64,000 nt of DNA from Lepidurus packardi. Its lineage: Eukaryota; Arthropoda; Branchiopoda; Notostraca; Triopsidae. Shown one piece after another: positions 20,975-42,514 of the stretch (within the stretch, counting starts at the first letter, position 1; the number at the start of each line of letters is the position of its first letter). Where the stretch lies: assembly GCA_023053545.1 (NCBI GenBank), contig JAKZAN010000005.1:5828001-5892000 (forward strand). The letters run 5' to 3'. The notes under the pieces were generated by a model that searched no databases, was not told where the DNA came from, and worked only from the letters and a program-made list of their open reading frames with translations. The position numbers and the translations under genes are program-made.

Positions 20975-22343
20975 ATGCCTTGCGCCAACATAGTTAAGCA
21001 CAATATTAATCGCTATGGGTCATGTGTAATGTCAACGCGTTTTTTCAATGGAAAAGCGGGAATCATCGGCGCGCCATTCGACAAGGGCCAGGTAAAAGGG
21101 AACTCTCATTGAACGATAATAGATTTAAGAGCATATAGTAAGTAGACAGCAATTCAGATTCTGATTACTTTAGTCAAAAGAGGGAGCAGCATTAGGTCCA
21201 GCTGCGCTACGAAGAAATGGTTTGATAAAACTGCTTGAAAAACAAGGTAACAATCTTCCTTGAACTTAATTGTTCCTAATTCTAGTGTTTTAAGATTGGG
21301 ACATAAAGGATTATGGCGATATCCAGTTTAAAATTGAAGAAAAGGGCCATTCTCACGGCAATTTATCCCATTTGAAGAATGTTTTCGCTTTCAACGAATT
21401 GGTATTGGTTTAATTTCTCAAAAATTTTACTCTGAAGCATACCAGTTACGTTCATTATAGCTCGCTCAGAGGGTGCAACAGGTGGTAAAAGATGGCAGAC
21501 TTTGCATTACCGTTGGTGGAGATCATTCCATAGGCCTGGGAACAGTTTATGGCCATTTATGTGCCAAACCGAACTCAAGCATCTTGTGGGTCGATGCCCA
21601 CCCTGATATCCACACCGCCTTAACTACCGAATCTGGCAATATGCACGGAATGCCACTGTCTTTTAACGTTCAAGAACTTCAAGAATACAATCCCGTATTA
21701 CCAGGCTTGGATTGGCACAAGCCATTGTAAAAACCTCAATGTTACAAAGCTCCTAATTCAACATTTAGTGTTCCTGTAGATTATCCTCGAAAAACATTGC
21801 TTTTATTGGGCTTAGAGACGTGGACCCCGGCGAGAAGCTTATTATAGACCAATTGGGAATTGTGGCCCTTTCCATGGAAGAAGTTCATGAAATGGGAGTC
21901 AAGGAAGCCACCAAATACGCATTGTCCAAAATTGATCCCGAAGGACGTCGCCCAATCCACATTTCCTTCGATATCGATTCCTTAGATCCCTTGGAAGCGC
22001 CAAGTACTGGAACTCCAGGTAAAGAATGTTTTCCTCTACGAAGTCAGAAAATTTGTATCTGTTTTAATTTCATATTGGTAATATTTCTGCTTTGTGTTTT
22101 TTTTAAGTACGCGGAGGATTATTGCTGAGAGAAGGTATGTCGTTGGTCCAGACGGTTTGTAAAACAAATCGGCTTTCTGCCTTGGATTTAGTGGAGGTTA
22201 ACCCCAAGTTGGGTTCCTCCCAGGACGTTAAACTGACAGTAGAAGCGGCTCAGTTCATTATTGCGGCCAGTTTAGGGTTTTATACTGGTGGAAAGCCTCC
22301 TAAAGGTGTTACTGACATTCCCAGACCTGTCAACCGTTCTTAA
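20975..22343 (+). CDS. Arginase, complete, 6 exons
   Basis: Hydrolyses L-arginine to ornithine and urea with a binuclear manganese centre. Exons 20975-21091, 21174-21246, 21295-21401, 21461-21726, 21780-22018, 22108-22343 give 345 codons. Metal-site motifs are intact: [25 protein letters not shown]. Also present are SGNMHG (catalytic histidine), GLRDVDPGE and ALDLVEVNP. The DAHPDIH motif carries His where arginases usually have Asn (DAHTDIN), a residue that contacts the substrate's alpha-carboxylate. The N-terminal 20-25 residues before [14 protein letters not shown] contain Arg, Lys, Ser and no acidic residue, so a mitochondrial presequence is possible. It is convergent with the PCBD gene. 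Confidence 0.95.
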
Positions 22344-22790
22344 AATCTAAGTTTACGTTTTCAGTTCAAGTTTACCTTAGTTTACTTATTCAAGCCAAGC
22401 TTACCCTATGTTCTAAGGAACATATCTTTGATAAATTTGATTCACTTGACGGTGTTTTTGCGCATGAAACATCTGCTTAAAATTTTACCTGTGGCAAGGT
22501 GACGAAATGTTCCCAGAATCTCCATTTCGATCTACCTATTATATTACTCGGTGCTTTTGTCTTTGTTGACTTTGCTAATCAAACCCAAACATTCCAATTT
22601 AAGAGTTATTATAACGAGAGTTATTATAGAGTTATTGAAAAGCGTGTATCATTTTGTTTTCGCTTTTAAGCTTTTTTTCTGGCATTTTGGACCAGATAAA
22701 CTTAATACATACCTAAACTAACATTGACGTAGCTTTGTCCCCAAACCCAATTTTCTAAGTTTAAAAGACCGATAATTAAGAAGGTTCCCT
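22344..22790. other. 3' regions of arginase and PCBD
   Basis: Non-coding interval between two convergent stops. A near-duplicate GAGTTATTATA pair lies at about 22600-22635. No gene is seen. Confidence 0.5.
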
Positions 22791-23323
22791 TTAAGATTTG
22801 GATTTGGTGGCGCAAGATTCCGCGAAAGTGGCCAATTTAGCATCACGATGACTTAGACCATTAACGTCATGGGACGATAATGTGACTTGGACTTTATTGT
22901 ACACATTAAACCATTCCGGATGATGGTCCATCTTATCAGCCTTCAAAGCGATGCGAGTCATGAAGCCAAAAGCCTTGAAATATAGACAATGAAATGTAAA
23001 TATGGGCTTTTGGAAGTTTTAGTAAAGCTTAGGATTACTTCATTAAAATCTTTGAAGATAAACTCCTTATAAAGAGCATCTCGACCTTCGGTAATGGTCC
23101 ACCCAGCCTCTTTCAAAGGTGTGAGAAGTTGTGAACGTTCATCTGCGGTTAATACACCTTGTGCTGCCTAGTTAAACTCCTCAAATTAGCTATATTTAAT
23201 TAAAATCCCTTATCTTACCATCTTTTTTGTACGAAACACCTGTTGCGACAGCCCAAATCTAGCTGGAATCGGTAACCTTCGAAATAGGGATGCCGTGGTC
23301 TTCTTTACCAACAATGACGTCAT
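22791..23323 (-). CDS. Pterin-4a-carbinolamine dehydratase (PCBD/DCoH), complete, 3 exons
   Basis: Recycles tetrahydrobiopterin by dehydrating 4a-hydroxy-BH4; in vertebrates it is also the HNF1 dimerisation cofactor. Exons from the right: 23323-23219, 23167-23039, 22973-22791, all phase 0, 138 residues. The family signature is intact: [40 protein letters not shown] (three active-site His: the HH pair and the later SSHDVNGLS). The catalytic domain starts only near residue 38. The first exon encodes a 35-residue extension ([18 protein letters not shown]...) that is Arg/Lys/Ser-rich and free of acidic residues, like a mitochondrial targeting peptide. This resembles the longer PCBD2-type start; the PCBD1/2 choice is not settled. 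Confidence 0.94.
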
Positions 23324-24208
23324 AATTGGACAGCTTATCCTGAACTACAAAGATGGCGCTCGTGCCCTATGCGACTGTACAATTTCATACTTCTGTACCC
23401 AAATGGGTTGTGAAGATGTTGCCGTCCCTATATTTGCATGTCCTACTTTCTCATGTAACACAAACATCGTCTAACCTATTCTGCAATTGGACGCGACAGC
23501 TACCAGGCCTACTATTCAGGTAAGGCCAATCTAGTTGGTGGGTCTAGTTGGCGGCATCGTGGTGACCTATTTAGCATACAGTGTATAAAGGGACCAGTTC
23601 ACCAGCGGACCAAGTCGAATACTTTATTCATTGAAGGTAGTCCTTACCAATTTTTCACCCTTAGAACTGGTGACAGAGGTTCCAAACTGTTATGGAAAAC
23701 TTTTAAGAAACTAATCCAATACCGTAAGGACCATTATCTTATTTACAGTTATGGAACTGGCCTTTTTTTGCCGCCTTTGTTTTTCAGGTTACCCTAAATG
23801 AATCGCATTATGACCCTTGTCGCTCTTCGTAAATAACAAAATCGTAAAAATACGGCACAGTTGTAATTATAAAATTTAAGAAAAGGGTTGTAAATAGTTA
23901 TATCTTTGAAATTTGTAATTACAATTAAAATACAGTAACGGCGTTACAGCTAGAAAATTGTAAAGCATATTTACTTCCATTTATTGTAAATTTACGGAAA
24001 TTTGTGCAGTGTACTGTGAGTGTTGCAATTTGATGAGTGATTTACTACCGCAATAAAAGCTTATAAACAGTATAAATATTTGCGCTGGTTGCGGAATGAG
24101 GTCAACTAGAGATAATATGCGATAAACAACTTTCAAATTCACTTGCATGGCCTTAGTTACAGCGAAAGGAGGTTTCCGACACTATACAAGCTAAAGGTAA
24201 AACCACAC
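23324..24208. other. Divergent promoter region PCBD / ASRGL1
   Basis: 885 bases between two divergent start codons. A perfect TGACGTCA palindrome (CRE-like) lies at 23315-23322, overlapping the PCBD start codon. Otherwise there is no TATA box or gene that I can support. Confidence 0.5.
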
Positions 24209-25566
24209 ATGAATCTCGCAAGTTTTGTTCCTGTGATCTTGCTAACAGTGATCCACCTTTTTTTTTCACGTTTTCTTCTCGTGGTAAGTTGCGCCATGGG
24301 CAAGTTTGAGCCGATTGTGCTAGTGCATGGTGGAGCAGGCGATATTCCTGCTTCTCGTGTTCCGCTTAAAATTGCTGGTGTAAAAAGGTCTGTTTTGGCC
24401 GGTTACGCGGCTCTTTCGAAGGGCGGAAACGCGTTAGATGCTATCGAAGCCGCCATTCACGTTATGGAAGACGACGATGCTTTTAATGCCGGTAACAAAT
24501 ACAAATAGAAAAAATCTTGGGTAAGCAATTGCGCCGTTAACAACGCTATTTAATTTAGGACGCGGTTCAGTTTTGAATACTGACGGAAAAGTAGAAATGG
24601 ATGCGATTATTATGGAAGGCAAAACGATGAAAATAGGTAAAAGTTTCTCTTAAACAGTATTGTATTAAAAACTATATTGACTCTTAATTTAAATTAGGTG
24701 CTGTGGGGGCGTTGCGGAATATGGCCCATCCTATTACTGTGGCGCGAATGGTAATGGAAAAGACTCCGCATGTAATGTTGGCTGGTGAAGGGGCTTTTCG
24801 TTTTGCCAGGGAGCAAGCCTTACCATATTGTCCCGACGAAGATCTTGTTACAGAATTCGCAAAAAAATACTTGAATGATTCCCTAGCCACCGGTAAGACA
24901 ACCAATGAGCTCGGTGGGAATCAAACTGAGGCTTTGGAAAAGAAAATTGGCACTGTTGGTGCTGTAGTCATCGATTCAGGTGATCTGCGATAGTAATATA
25001 CTTGTAAGAATTATTGTAATGTTTGGTTTCACGAAAAAAGACGGAAATCTGGCTTGCGGAACATCTACTGGGGGGATGTCGGGTAAATTACCTGGTCGTG
25101 TAGGAGATACGCCTTTACCTGGTTGTGGAGGATACTGTAACCATGTCGGGGCGGTATCGGTTACCGGAACTGGCGAAACATTGGCTCGATCTCTCATTTC
25201 CATGAAAATCCTTTCACTTATCGAGAATGGTGAGCGAAAAATCAAACGTGCATTTGGACTAGCATAATAAAAATGTCCTTGTTATTTTTAAAGGTTTAGG
25301 ACCCAGTGAAGCCACCAAAAAAGCGTTTGAGGACATGCAAGCTACTGTGGGAGGCAGTGGAGGTGGCATCGTAATTACGGCGGAGGGTAATGTCGGCTTC
25401 GAGTTCGTTTCTAAGTAATTTTACGGCTGGGTTATAATCTACGTGGCTGCTGAGATTAATGGGGTTTAAATTTAATTGCAGGAGAATGGCGTGGGCGTAC
25501 AGGAAAGGCAGTGTGCTTCATTATGGCATCGAACATGGTGAAGATAATGAAGAAATAGTGGATTAA
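24209..25566 (+). CDS. ASRGL1: Isoaspartyl peptidase/L-asparaginase (ASRGL1-type), complete, 6 exons
   Basis: N-terminal nucleophile hydrolase that self-cleaves and then removes isoaspartyl dipeptides or hydrolyses asparagine. Exons 24209-24491, 24559-24636, 24698-24979, 25041-25229, 25294-25414, 25482-25566. Family blocks: PIVLVHGGAGDIP, AFNAGRGSVLNTDGKVEMDA, the nucleophile Thr in KKIGTVGAVVID (autocleavage between G and T), STGGMSGKLPGRVGDTPLPG, GAVSVTGTGE. From the MGKFEPIV start at 24296 the protein is 316 residues, the family norm. An in-frame ATG at 24209 would add 29 residues, mostly hydrophobic (LASFVPVILLTVIHLFFSRF), resembling a signal peptide or anchor. Which start is used is open; I give the longer span. 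Confidence 0.93.
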
Positions 25567-26027
25567 TACGTTTGAACAGCGCATTATGCTTTTAAAATCA
25601 CTCAATCCAGCTTTTAAAAGTACTTTTAAGCGATTACGGGTAAATACAACGTAAAAGAAGTGAAAACATGTCGGGAAATTCAAGTTTGGCGCTAAACAAT
25701 CTATTCACTGTTGAACCGGAGCCATTCGTTCTTGAACTGTTCTAGCCATTCACCCTCCGTAGGCTATGAAACTCTAGAAAAATGGCGTCTTATTTTGGTG
25801 CGAACACTCTACTATGGCTGACGTGTTTGTCGTGAATTATTGTGCTTAATTTAGGACTTTTATTTTACAGGATGTCTTAAGTTAATCGTAAGAACATTAA
25901 TTTAACCTAAAAACCCTGTTTCAGTCTCACTTTGACCCCCCGAAGCCAAGCATCAGCGAACCATTGTGTTGTGGGTGTAATTTTTCATTGTTGAGGCGAT
26001 ATTGGGAACAGTTTTCTTGGGTTGAAT
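25567..26027. other. Intergenic, ASRGL1 3' end and PLEKHH promoter/leader
   Basis: No coding potential seen. It presumably holds the ASRGL1 3' UTR and the transcription start of the next gene. No TATA box is recognised. Confidence 0.45.
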
Positions 26028-37177
<11,150 letters not shown>

Positions 37178-38082
37178 AGAAAGAAAAGTGAGGTCTTTTG
37201 CCTTTTTATAGTATTCGAGAACATCTCTGGGGGTATACAGCGAGATAACCTTAGAAATTCAGGATCTTCTGCCTCCCTTTCCCCCTTTTCTTAATTATAA
37301 TTTTCAACTGATATTATTATGGCGAGTAAAGTTTAACCCCCAATACCCTCCCAAGGACTTTAAAAGGTAGACTAATACGTCAGCTAATATGCATGGCTTG
37401 TTTGTTTGGTTTGGAAATTTTTTGGTTTGACCTTTTTTATAGTCGTAGGCTACTTTTTGCCTAGTCTTTTTTAATTTCCCTGATATTGTTCAGGCAGTTA
37501 CAAGAATGCATGGCTGTGCGTATATGTATGTGTGTGTGTTTTAGTGGTTTAGCGAATTGTCATTTGAGGCTGCTTTTTTTAACCAGTGACTCGAGACGAA
37601 TTGCCTGACGTAAGAAAACAAAAGCCGTTTACTACACTAAAACAATAAATGGCTGTTTTTTTAGCAATTTGTTCTTTTCAAAAGTTTTCATCGTTCTAGA
37701 TTCAAAGACGGAGTGTATTAGGTTAGTTTTTACAACAGCAGCGAATGACGGTTCAAACAAATGTTTACAATAGCAATAAATAGGTTAGCTAAAACATTTA
37801 ATAAATTAAATGGAGATTTGCAGTGTTTTGGATCTTAGCGCCACATGACGTCACGTGTGCCAGTTTTGGTCGCCATGTTTCCAATTCGGAAGATCCTTCT
37901 GGGCGTTTTTAAGGTTTCTTCTGGGAATTTCGTGTTGATTTGCACATGAAATGGTCGCAAGCACCAGTTCGTGCAGTTTTGAAGAGTGGGTCGAGTCCTA
38001 CAACTTTACTCATGCTGTCAGGGGTCCTAAAATATTCTGAGTATGTAGAAAACGTGATATGGCAACATGGAATGACAGCTCC
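37178..38082. other. 3' UTR of PLEKHH and convergent intergenic space
   Basis: Non-coding. An AATAAA at about 37645 on the plus strand is a candidate poly(A) signal for the PLEKHH gene. A short CA/TG-type run (TATGTATGTGTGTGTGT) lies near 37525. No gene is seen. Confidence 0.55.
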
Positions 38083-38768
38083 TTACATGTTGGCGGCGTA
38101 CCATAAAGCCTTTTGGACATTGTTGGCTTCGGGGAGGCCTCCCATGCGGATCATTTCGCAGAAAATACGTTTCTGACAATTGGGCTTTTGCAAAGCGTCC
38201 AAACCGTAAGTGCTGATTAGATCCAGCACGGGAAACATGTATTTGGAGTCGTCCTCAGATCCTTCACGACCCGCCCCTTGGAAGCTTCGACCACTAATTA
38301 ACAAATTTTAAATTAAGTAAAGTTGGGAAAGCAAGGGTACAACTAGCGACTTATAGATACTACTTAAGTAATTGATTCATTGACATTATTTGTTTAACTA
38401 TAATATTAAAAAGAAGTACTTACACACTCACTGTAATGACGTTAGGAATGACTGCAGCCAAGAAGAGGCCAATGGGTAAGAAGGCTGTCAATGCATGAAC
38501 GAATTTGTCGAGTTTATCATCCCTGTAATCAACCGAACAAAACCATAGTTCAAGGCGTGTATCCCCTCTTACACCGTTTAAGTTGTCTCGGGTTGGTCGT
38601 TCCCACCCATGCAATACGAATTAGCCTAGAATCCAGCCATGCAGCCCACTTTACACTCACAAAAGTACTTTGTTATTTTTCTCCCTCTTCTTTGAACTAC
38701 CTACTCCCGAAACCTACTTAGTTATTCAACTACAAGAATACACAAACGAATTAGAGCAGTACTTACAT
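38083..38768 (-). CDS. Small unrecognised protein with N-terminal hydrophobic segment; split start codon
   Basis: I do not recognise the family. Model from the right: exon 1 ends at 38767 with donor AAAAT|gtaagt and supplies A and T of the start codon; exon 2 38522-38424 supplies G and begins MDDKLDKFVHALTAFLPIGL; exon 3 38293-38083. Together 103 residues in frame with consensus splice sites (acceptors gattacag and gttaattag). The protein has a hydrophobic stretch (FLPIGLFLAAVIPNVITV), a Gly/Ser/acidic linker, and a C-terminal region with two cysteines (PNCQKRIFCEMIRM). It lies tandem and just downstream of the secreted-protein gene. Small arthropod proteins of this layout exist, but no function can be given. 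Confidence 0.6.
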
Positions 38769-38857
38769 TTTCCCGCAAAAATATCGCCGTTGAACCTTAA
38801 TTTGTTTTATTTTTATCACTTAATTGAATTCTATTTCTAAAAATTATAATACTTCAA

Positions 38858-38863
38858 TTTATT
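38858..38863 (-). terminator. Candidate poly(A) signal of the secreted-protein gene
   Basis: AATAAA on the minus strand, about 115 bases past the stop at 38979 and about 90 bases before the start codon of the next minus-strand gene. Confidence 0.5.
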
Positions 38864-38978
38864 GCCTGCAATAATCTCTAAGACATAAATAGTTAGTTTC
38901 TACTATCAAGTGCTTTTGCTGAGGTCTGACTAGGGTGAGATTAAAATCTTGGCTTCTCTTGAAAATAGTTTTGCAAAT

Positions 38979-39941
38979 CTAGTAATAACCGTTTGACGGG
39001 TATTGGAATTGTTCGGGACAGCCGAGGTAAAAGGGCCAAAAGACCAATTTCTTCATGCTTTTGCCTGCTCCTTTCCACATTTTCTTCCACATGCCCCAAA
39101 GATTAGGAATAGGATAATAGGAATAGTCGTTGTAGTTGCTGCGAAAGGGATCAGAGCCAAATGCTGGCGCGTAGGAAGAATACCCACTGCCATAGCCGTC
39201 TCGGCGTAATCGTGAGAGCCCATAACGGTCGTTAGGGTTGAGAGCCTGTTGGCTTGGGTAAAAACCATTTTGAGGAATCGCGCCTAAAGCTGTTGTCCTC
39301 GTAGCAGTGGGAGAAAAGTAATTAGCTTGCATGGAAGGGAGATTGGTATTGTAATATCCAGCTCGATTACCCGTGAATGCCAAACCATTACCCGTTTCGA
39401 CGAAGTTACTGGAAGCTGACAAGTCGTCCAAACGTGAATTTGACCCCACTTTGGGTTGCGTGGCATAAGACACGCCTCCTAATGGAGTGTCGTTATCGTA
39501 ACCGCTTTTCTTAGCGACTGTGTTCGCTGAAAAGGCTTTTTTAAGAGGAGAAGGAGAAATAGAAGAAGAGGAGGAGGGCAATGATAAAGTACATGCGCTA
39601 TGTTGAGGAAAATTGTGGCAGAAATCAGCACGAGAAACGGTGTTGATTTGCAGAGTATTTGGAGAAGCGTACCCGCCGCCATAGCTGCTGGCCCCGTAGC
39701 TCCCGCCTGAACTGTAGCTGTCTCGCTCGATGTTATTGGCGCTTGGGATGGCTTGTTGGTCATCCGGGTAGACCGATTGCGACACCGAGGGCTGGTAATC
39801 AGAGACGGCTTTGCCGTAGGCTTTGTAGTTGGAAGACGAAGAGCTCGGGTCGTCGTATTGTTGGTTTTGGTAGAAACGGTCGTCGGCGATGACCGCGGCT
39901 AGAAAGCAGCCCAGCAGGAATAAAGATGAGCAGAATTTCAT
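38979..39941 (-). CDS. Unrecognised secreted Ser/Tyr/Gly-rich protein, 320 residues
   Basis: Begins with a clear signal peptide (MKFCSSLFLLGCFLAAVIAD) with likely cleavage after VIA or IAD. The mature protein is low complexity, rich in Ser, Tyr, Gly, Asn and Gln (SSSSSNYKAYG, YGASSYGGGYAS), with a middle segment containing a Cys pair (FCHNFPQHSAC). At about residues 243-247 there is a basic site (LSRLRRDG) like a furin site; beyond it comes a 73-residue tail rich in Tyr, Trp and Lys (WGMWKKMWKGAGKSMKKLVF) with one further Cys. All coding is in one exon; a 5' non-coding exon and TATA promoter lie upstream. Structural or cuticle-associated, or a peptide precursor, are guesses. Confidence 0.8.
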   Translation of the reverse strand: MKFCSSLFLLGCFLAAVIADDRFYQNQQYDDPSSSSSNYKAYGKAVSDYQPSVSQSVYPDDQQAIPSANNIERDSYSSGGSYGASSYGGGYASPNTLQINTVSRADFCHNFPQHSACTLSLPSSSSSISPSPLKKAFSANTVAKKSGYDNDTPLGGVSYATQPKVGSNSRLDDLSASSNFVETGNGLAFTGNRAGYYNTNLPSMQANYFSPTATRTTALGAIPQNGFYPSQQALNPNDRYGLSRLRRDGYGSGYSSYAPAFGSDPFRSNYNDYSYYPIPNLWGMWKKMWKGAGKSMKKLVFWPFYLGCPEQFQYPSNGYY

Positions 39942-39953
39942 CTTTGAATCTAA

Positions 39954-40808
39954 CCTATAACGAAGGATTTTTTTTTAGTCAAAAAGAAATTCTAGGGTTG
40001 GGTTATCATCCCACTGCAAAAGAGTTTCAGGGTTGGTAGGGCAGTTACCAGTGGTTATAGGTATTGCAATTACGACACTTGGATGAGTTGTCATGCAGAA
40101 CTGTTGGAGAGCAATTAGAGTAGGTGAACGCCCCGGGTTTTGTTTAAAGAACGCAATTTTTCGTTGTTGTCGTGTGAATTTTTTTAAAGGTAGTTACTGT
40201 TAGTTCGTGCCGTTGCCAGTAGGATGTTTTTTTCAAATTAGCATTTTTAAGATAATATGAAAAGTAAGAAATGTGTGATGATTTGGTGCGTGTATAAAGT
40301 GAATTGAATATAACTTAAAAAATGTTTATCTTTTTTAGTAATATTATTATAATGATTTTACTTCTATTTTAGACTAAGGGAGTTTTTCGAGTGCTGATGA
40401 TACCGGTTTTTCTTTCTAAAAGAATCGAGAAAATATTAGACGTAGTTTTCCTGGTCTTGGTTAGATAACGGTTTTTTTGTTTTCTTTGGTAAAAGCTGAA
40501 GTTGAATAATGAGACTGAATAATAGTGAAGTTGAGGTGCGTCATAATGACGGGGATGAGATTACGCTTCTGGTCGTTATAGCAGCCACACAGATGACTTA
40601 TAGTGTTTAATTTGGGCTTTGTTCTTACTGGGAGATTAATAAATTATAGAAGTGGCGAAGCTAATATAATCCGATTGGCTAATGGTCAGTAAAGATTTTT
40701 TTTTAGTAATACAATTACTGTGTTTGGGACTTACCTTTTTGGTTTTAAATTCACAGACATATTCACTTGGATCAAGACAATTCACTGAAGCTGAAGTCAA
40801 ATTGCACT
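39954..40808 (-). promoter_or_regulatory. Non-coding first exon and 5' intron of the secreted-protein gene
   Basis: A leader exon is predicted from an Inr-like TCAGT (40810-40806) to a consensus donor AAAAAG|gtaagt at 40735. The intron ends at the acceptor cgttatag at 39955, 13 bases before the ATG. This gives a 5' UTR of about 87 bases split by a 780-base intron. Confidence 0.6.
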
Positions 40809-40834
40809 GATACTGCTGAACTTAGAGCTCGCTG

Positions 40835-40842
40835 CTTTTATA
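40835..40842 (-). promoter_or_regulatory. TATA box (TATAAAAG)
   Basis: Minus-strand GGTATAAAAGCAGC, about 34 bases upstream of the TCAGT initiator at 40808. Strong TATA plus Inr promoters are typical of highly or developmentally expressed arthropod genes such as secreted or cuticular proteins. Confidence 0.7.
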
Positions 40843-42514
40843 CCTGTCCTGGCCCACCACTCATGAATTTTACCAGTGCGAATGGATTACCACAGGCAGG
40901 CCTTCCTTCCTGCTGTGGTGGTGCGTATTGCTGACGTCGACTGCCTTGGATTGCGGAGTACCACAAGAAGAATATGGATACCTTGCCTCTTACGTTAGGC
41001 CCGTAAGTTACCTGAGCAAATTGGACGCTGACAGGTGCATCAGGTTTTGCCTTCATGGATAGTAAGTGCGGAAAAAGCCTTCAGAGAAAGATGATGAGAA
41101 GGCGCTTTTCTTATTAAAGGAAAAAATTTATTCTGTAAGATTGACGGTTGACCCATATCTTACAGGGCTATTCTGAGTTGGAGTTTAAAGGTCAACAGGA
41201 AACACATGCGGTCATTCAAAACTTAATTTTTTCCTACTTCGTTAACGGAACTCTATCCGTTTTTAGTCCTGTTAATTAGATGCATCCTACTATTTCGTGA
41301 GTTTAATCCTGAGCGTTTCGGGTATTGAAATTTATGTCGATTGTTTGGAGACTTAACTTTGCGCTCTGATTATATATAAAAGTTACGAAGTTGGTAGACC
41401 ACGACCTACCAGATGGTGGTATACAGGAGAGGAGATCATGTGTTAAGTATGGGGATGGGCCATGTTCAAAAAAATGTTCTTGCTGTAACGATACATATGG
41501 ACCAGAAGCCAAAGTCACCGGTGCTTTTCCGGGGGTATTGCACTGGGCATCGCTTACACTTAAAAGATTGAATTTTTAACGCGGGACAGATGGAGGCTTT
41601 TTGCCGTTGCGGGAATGTTTTATGGTCCAAATATGGGTTAAGGACTTTTAATTACATACAGAGGGAAATTTGAGTGACTTCCGTTTTGAAACGTAGTGCC
41701 TTCCTGTTGTGTCCGAGAGTATCCTTGTTTGGACCTGGCAGTCGGTCTCCATTTAGTGTAGCCACCAGTTCGAGCTTGGTTATTTAACCGTCTATTTACC
41801 TATTACTGTAAAAATGTTTTGTATGTATTATCTTTCGACTTTTCTGCAACTGTTCTTCTTTAAAATCAGAATGTTAAAAATCGGAATTCCATAAACTTCC
41901 ATGGATAACTTTTGTCTTTGGCTTTACGTTTTATTTCGAATTCAGATGTTTCCACATCTTATGTCGTTCCAGAAATTTGATTTGATCATTTTTGTAAGTC
42001 CTTCTAAATTTTAATTAATTTGCTCATACTTAATTTGTTCATAATTAATTTGCTTTTAATTCTAAATTTTAATCAATTTGCTCATACGTGCGAAAAGTTC
42101 TCCCAATATTTTTATTTCCGGGCCTATTTGTAAAAGCCTGTATCGACAAGGTAGCCATTTCTTCCGCAGAAAATGACATCAAGATTAGTTCTTGCCTCAA
42201 ATCGAAAACTAATTTTTGGCTTTTCAGAGTGTAACATTAAAAAAATTAAATAGAAAATCTAACCAACTCTTAAAACAATAATTCGAAAACAATTTGTATT
42301 TATCTTCATGGAACTATTTAAACAATACGGATTACATTAAGTCCATAACGTAAAAGTGTAGTATAAAACGAAAAAACAGGTCCTGAAGTCTTAAAATGTT
42401 TTATCTCATCCCTGGCTTGCTTAGATGCAATATTCTCGATACTAAAGAGCTACATTTTCAAATGTGCAAGACCTGATATCTAGTTACATTATTACATTTT
42501 AAAACACATCCCTT
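40843..42514. other. Intergenic, no gene seen
   Basis: No gene is supported. The left part is the upstream region of the secreted-protein gene, the right part the 3' UTR of LDAH. The duplicated AT-rich segment at 42002-42087 is listed separately. Confidence 0.5.
42002..42087. repeat. Two-copy direct repeat, 28 of about 58-base period
   Basis: TTCTAAATTTTAATTAATTT followed by GCTCATAC occurs at 42002-42029 and again, with one mismatch (TAATCAATTT), at 42060-42087. Between them lie further AATTTG(T/C)TCATA fragments. It is a small local duplication in AT-rich DNA. Confidence 0.75.

Noticed and set aside
40838-41056. 72-codon minus-strand frame upstream of the secreted-protein TATA box
   Set aside because: It lies upstream of the promoter and has no signal peptide, homology or splice context.
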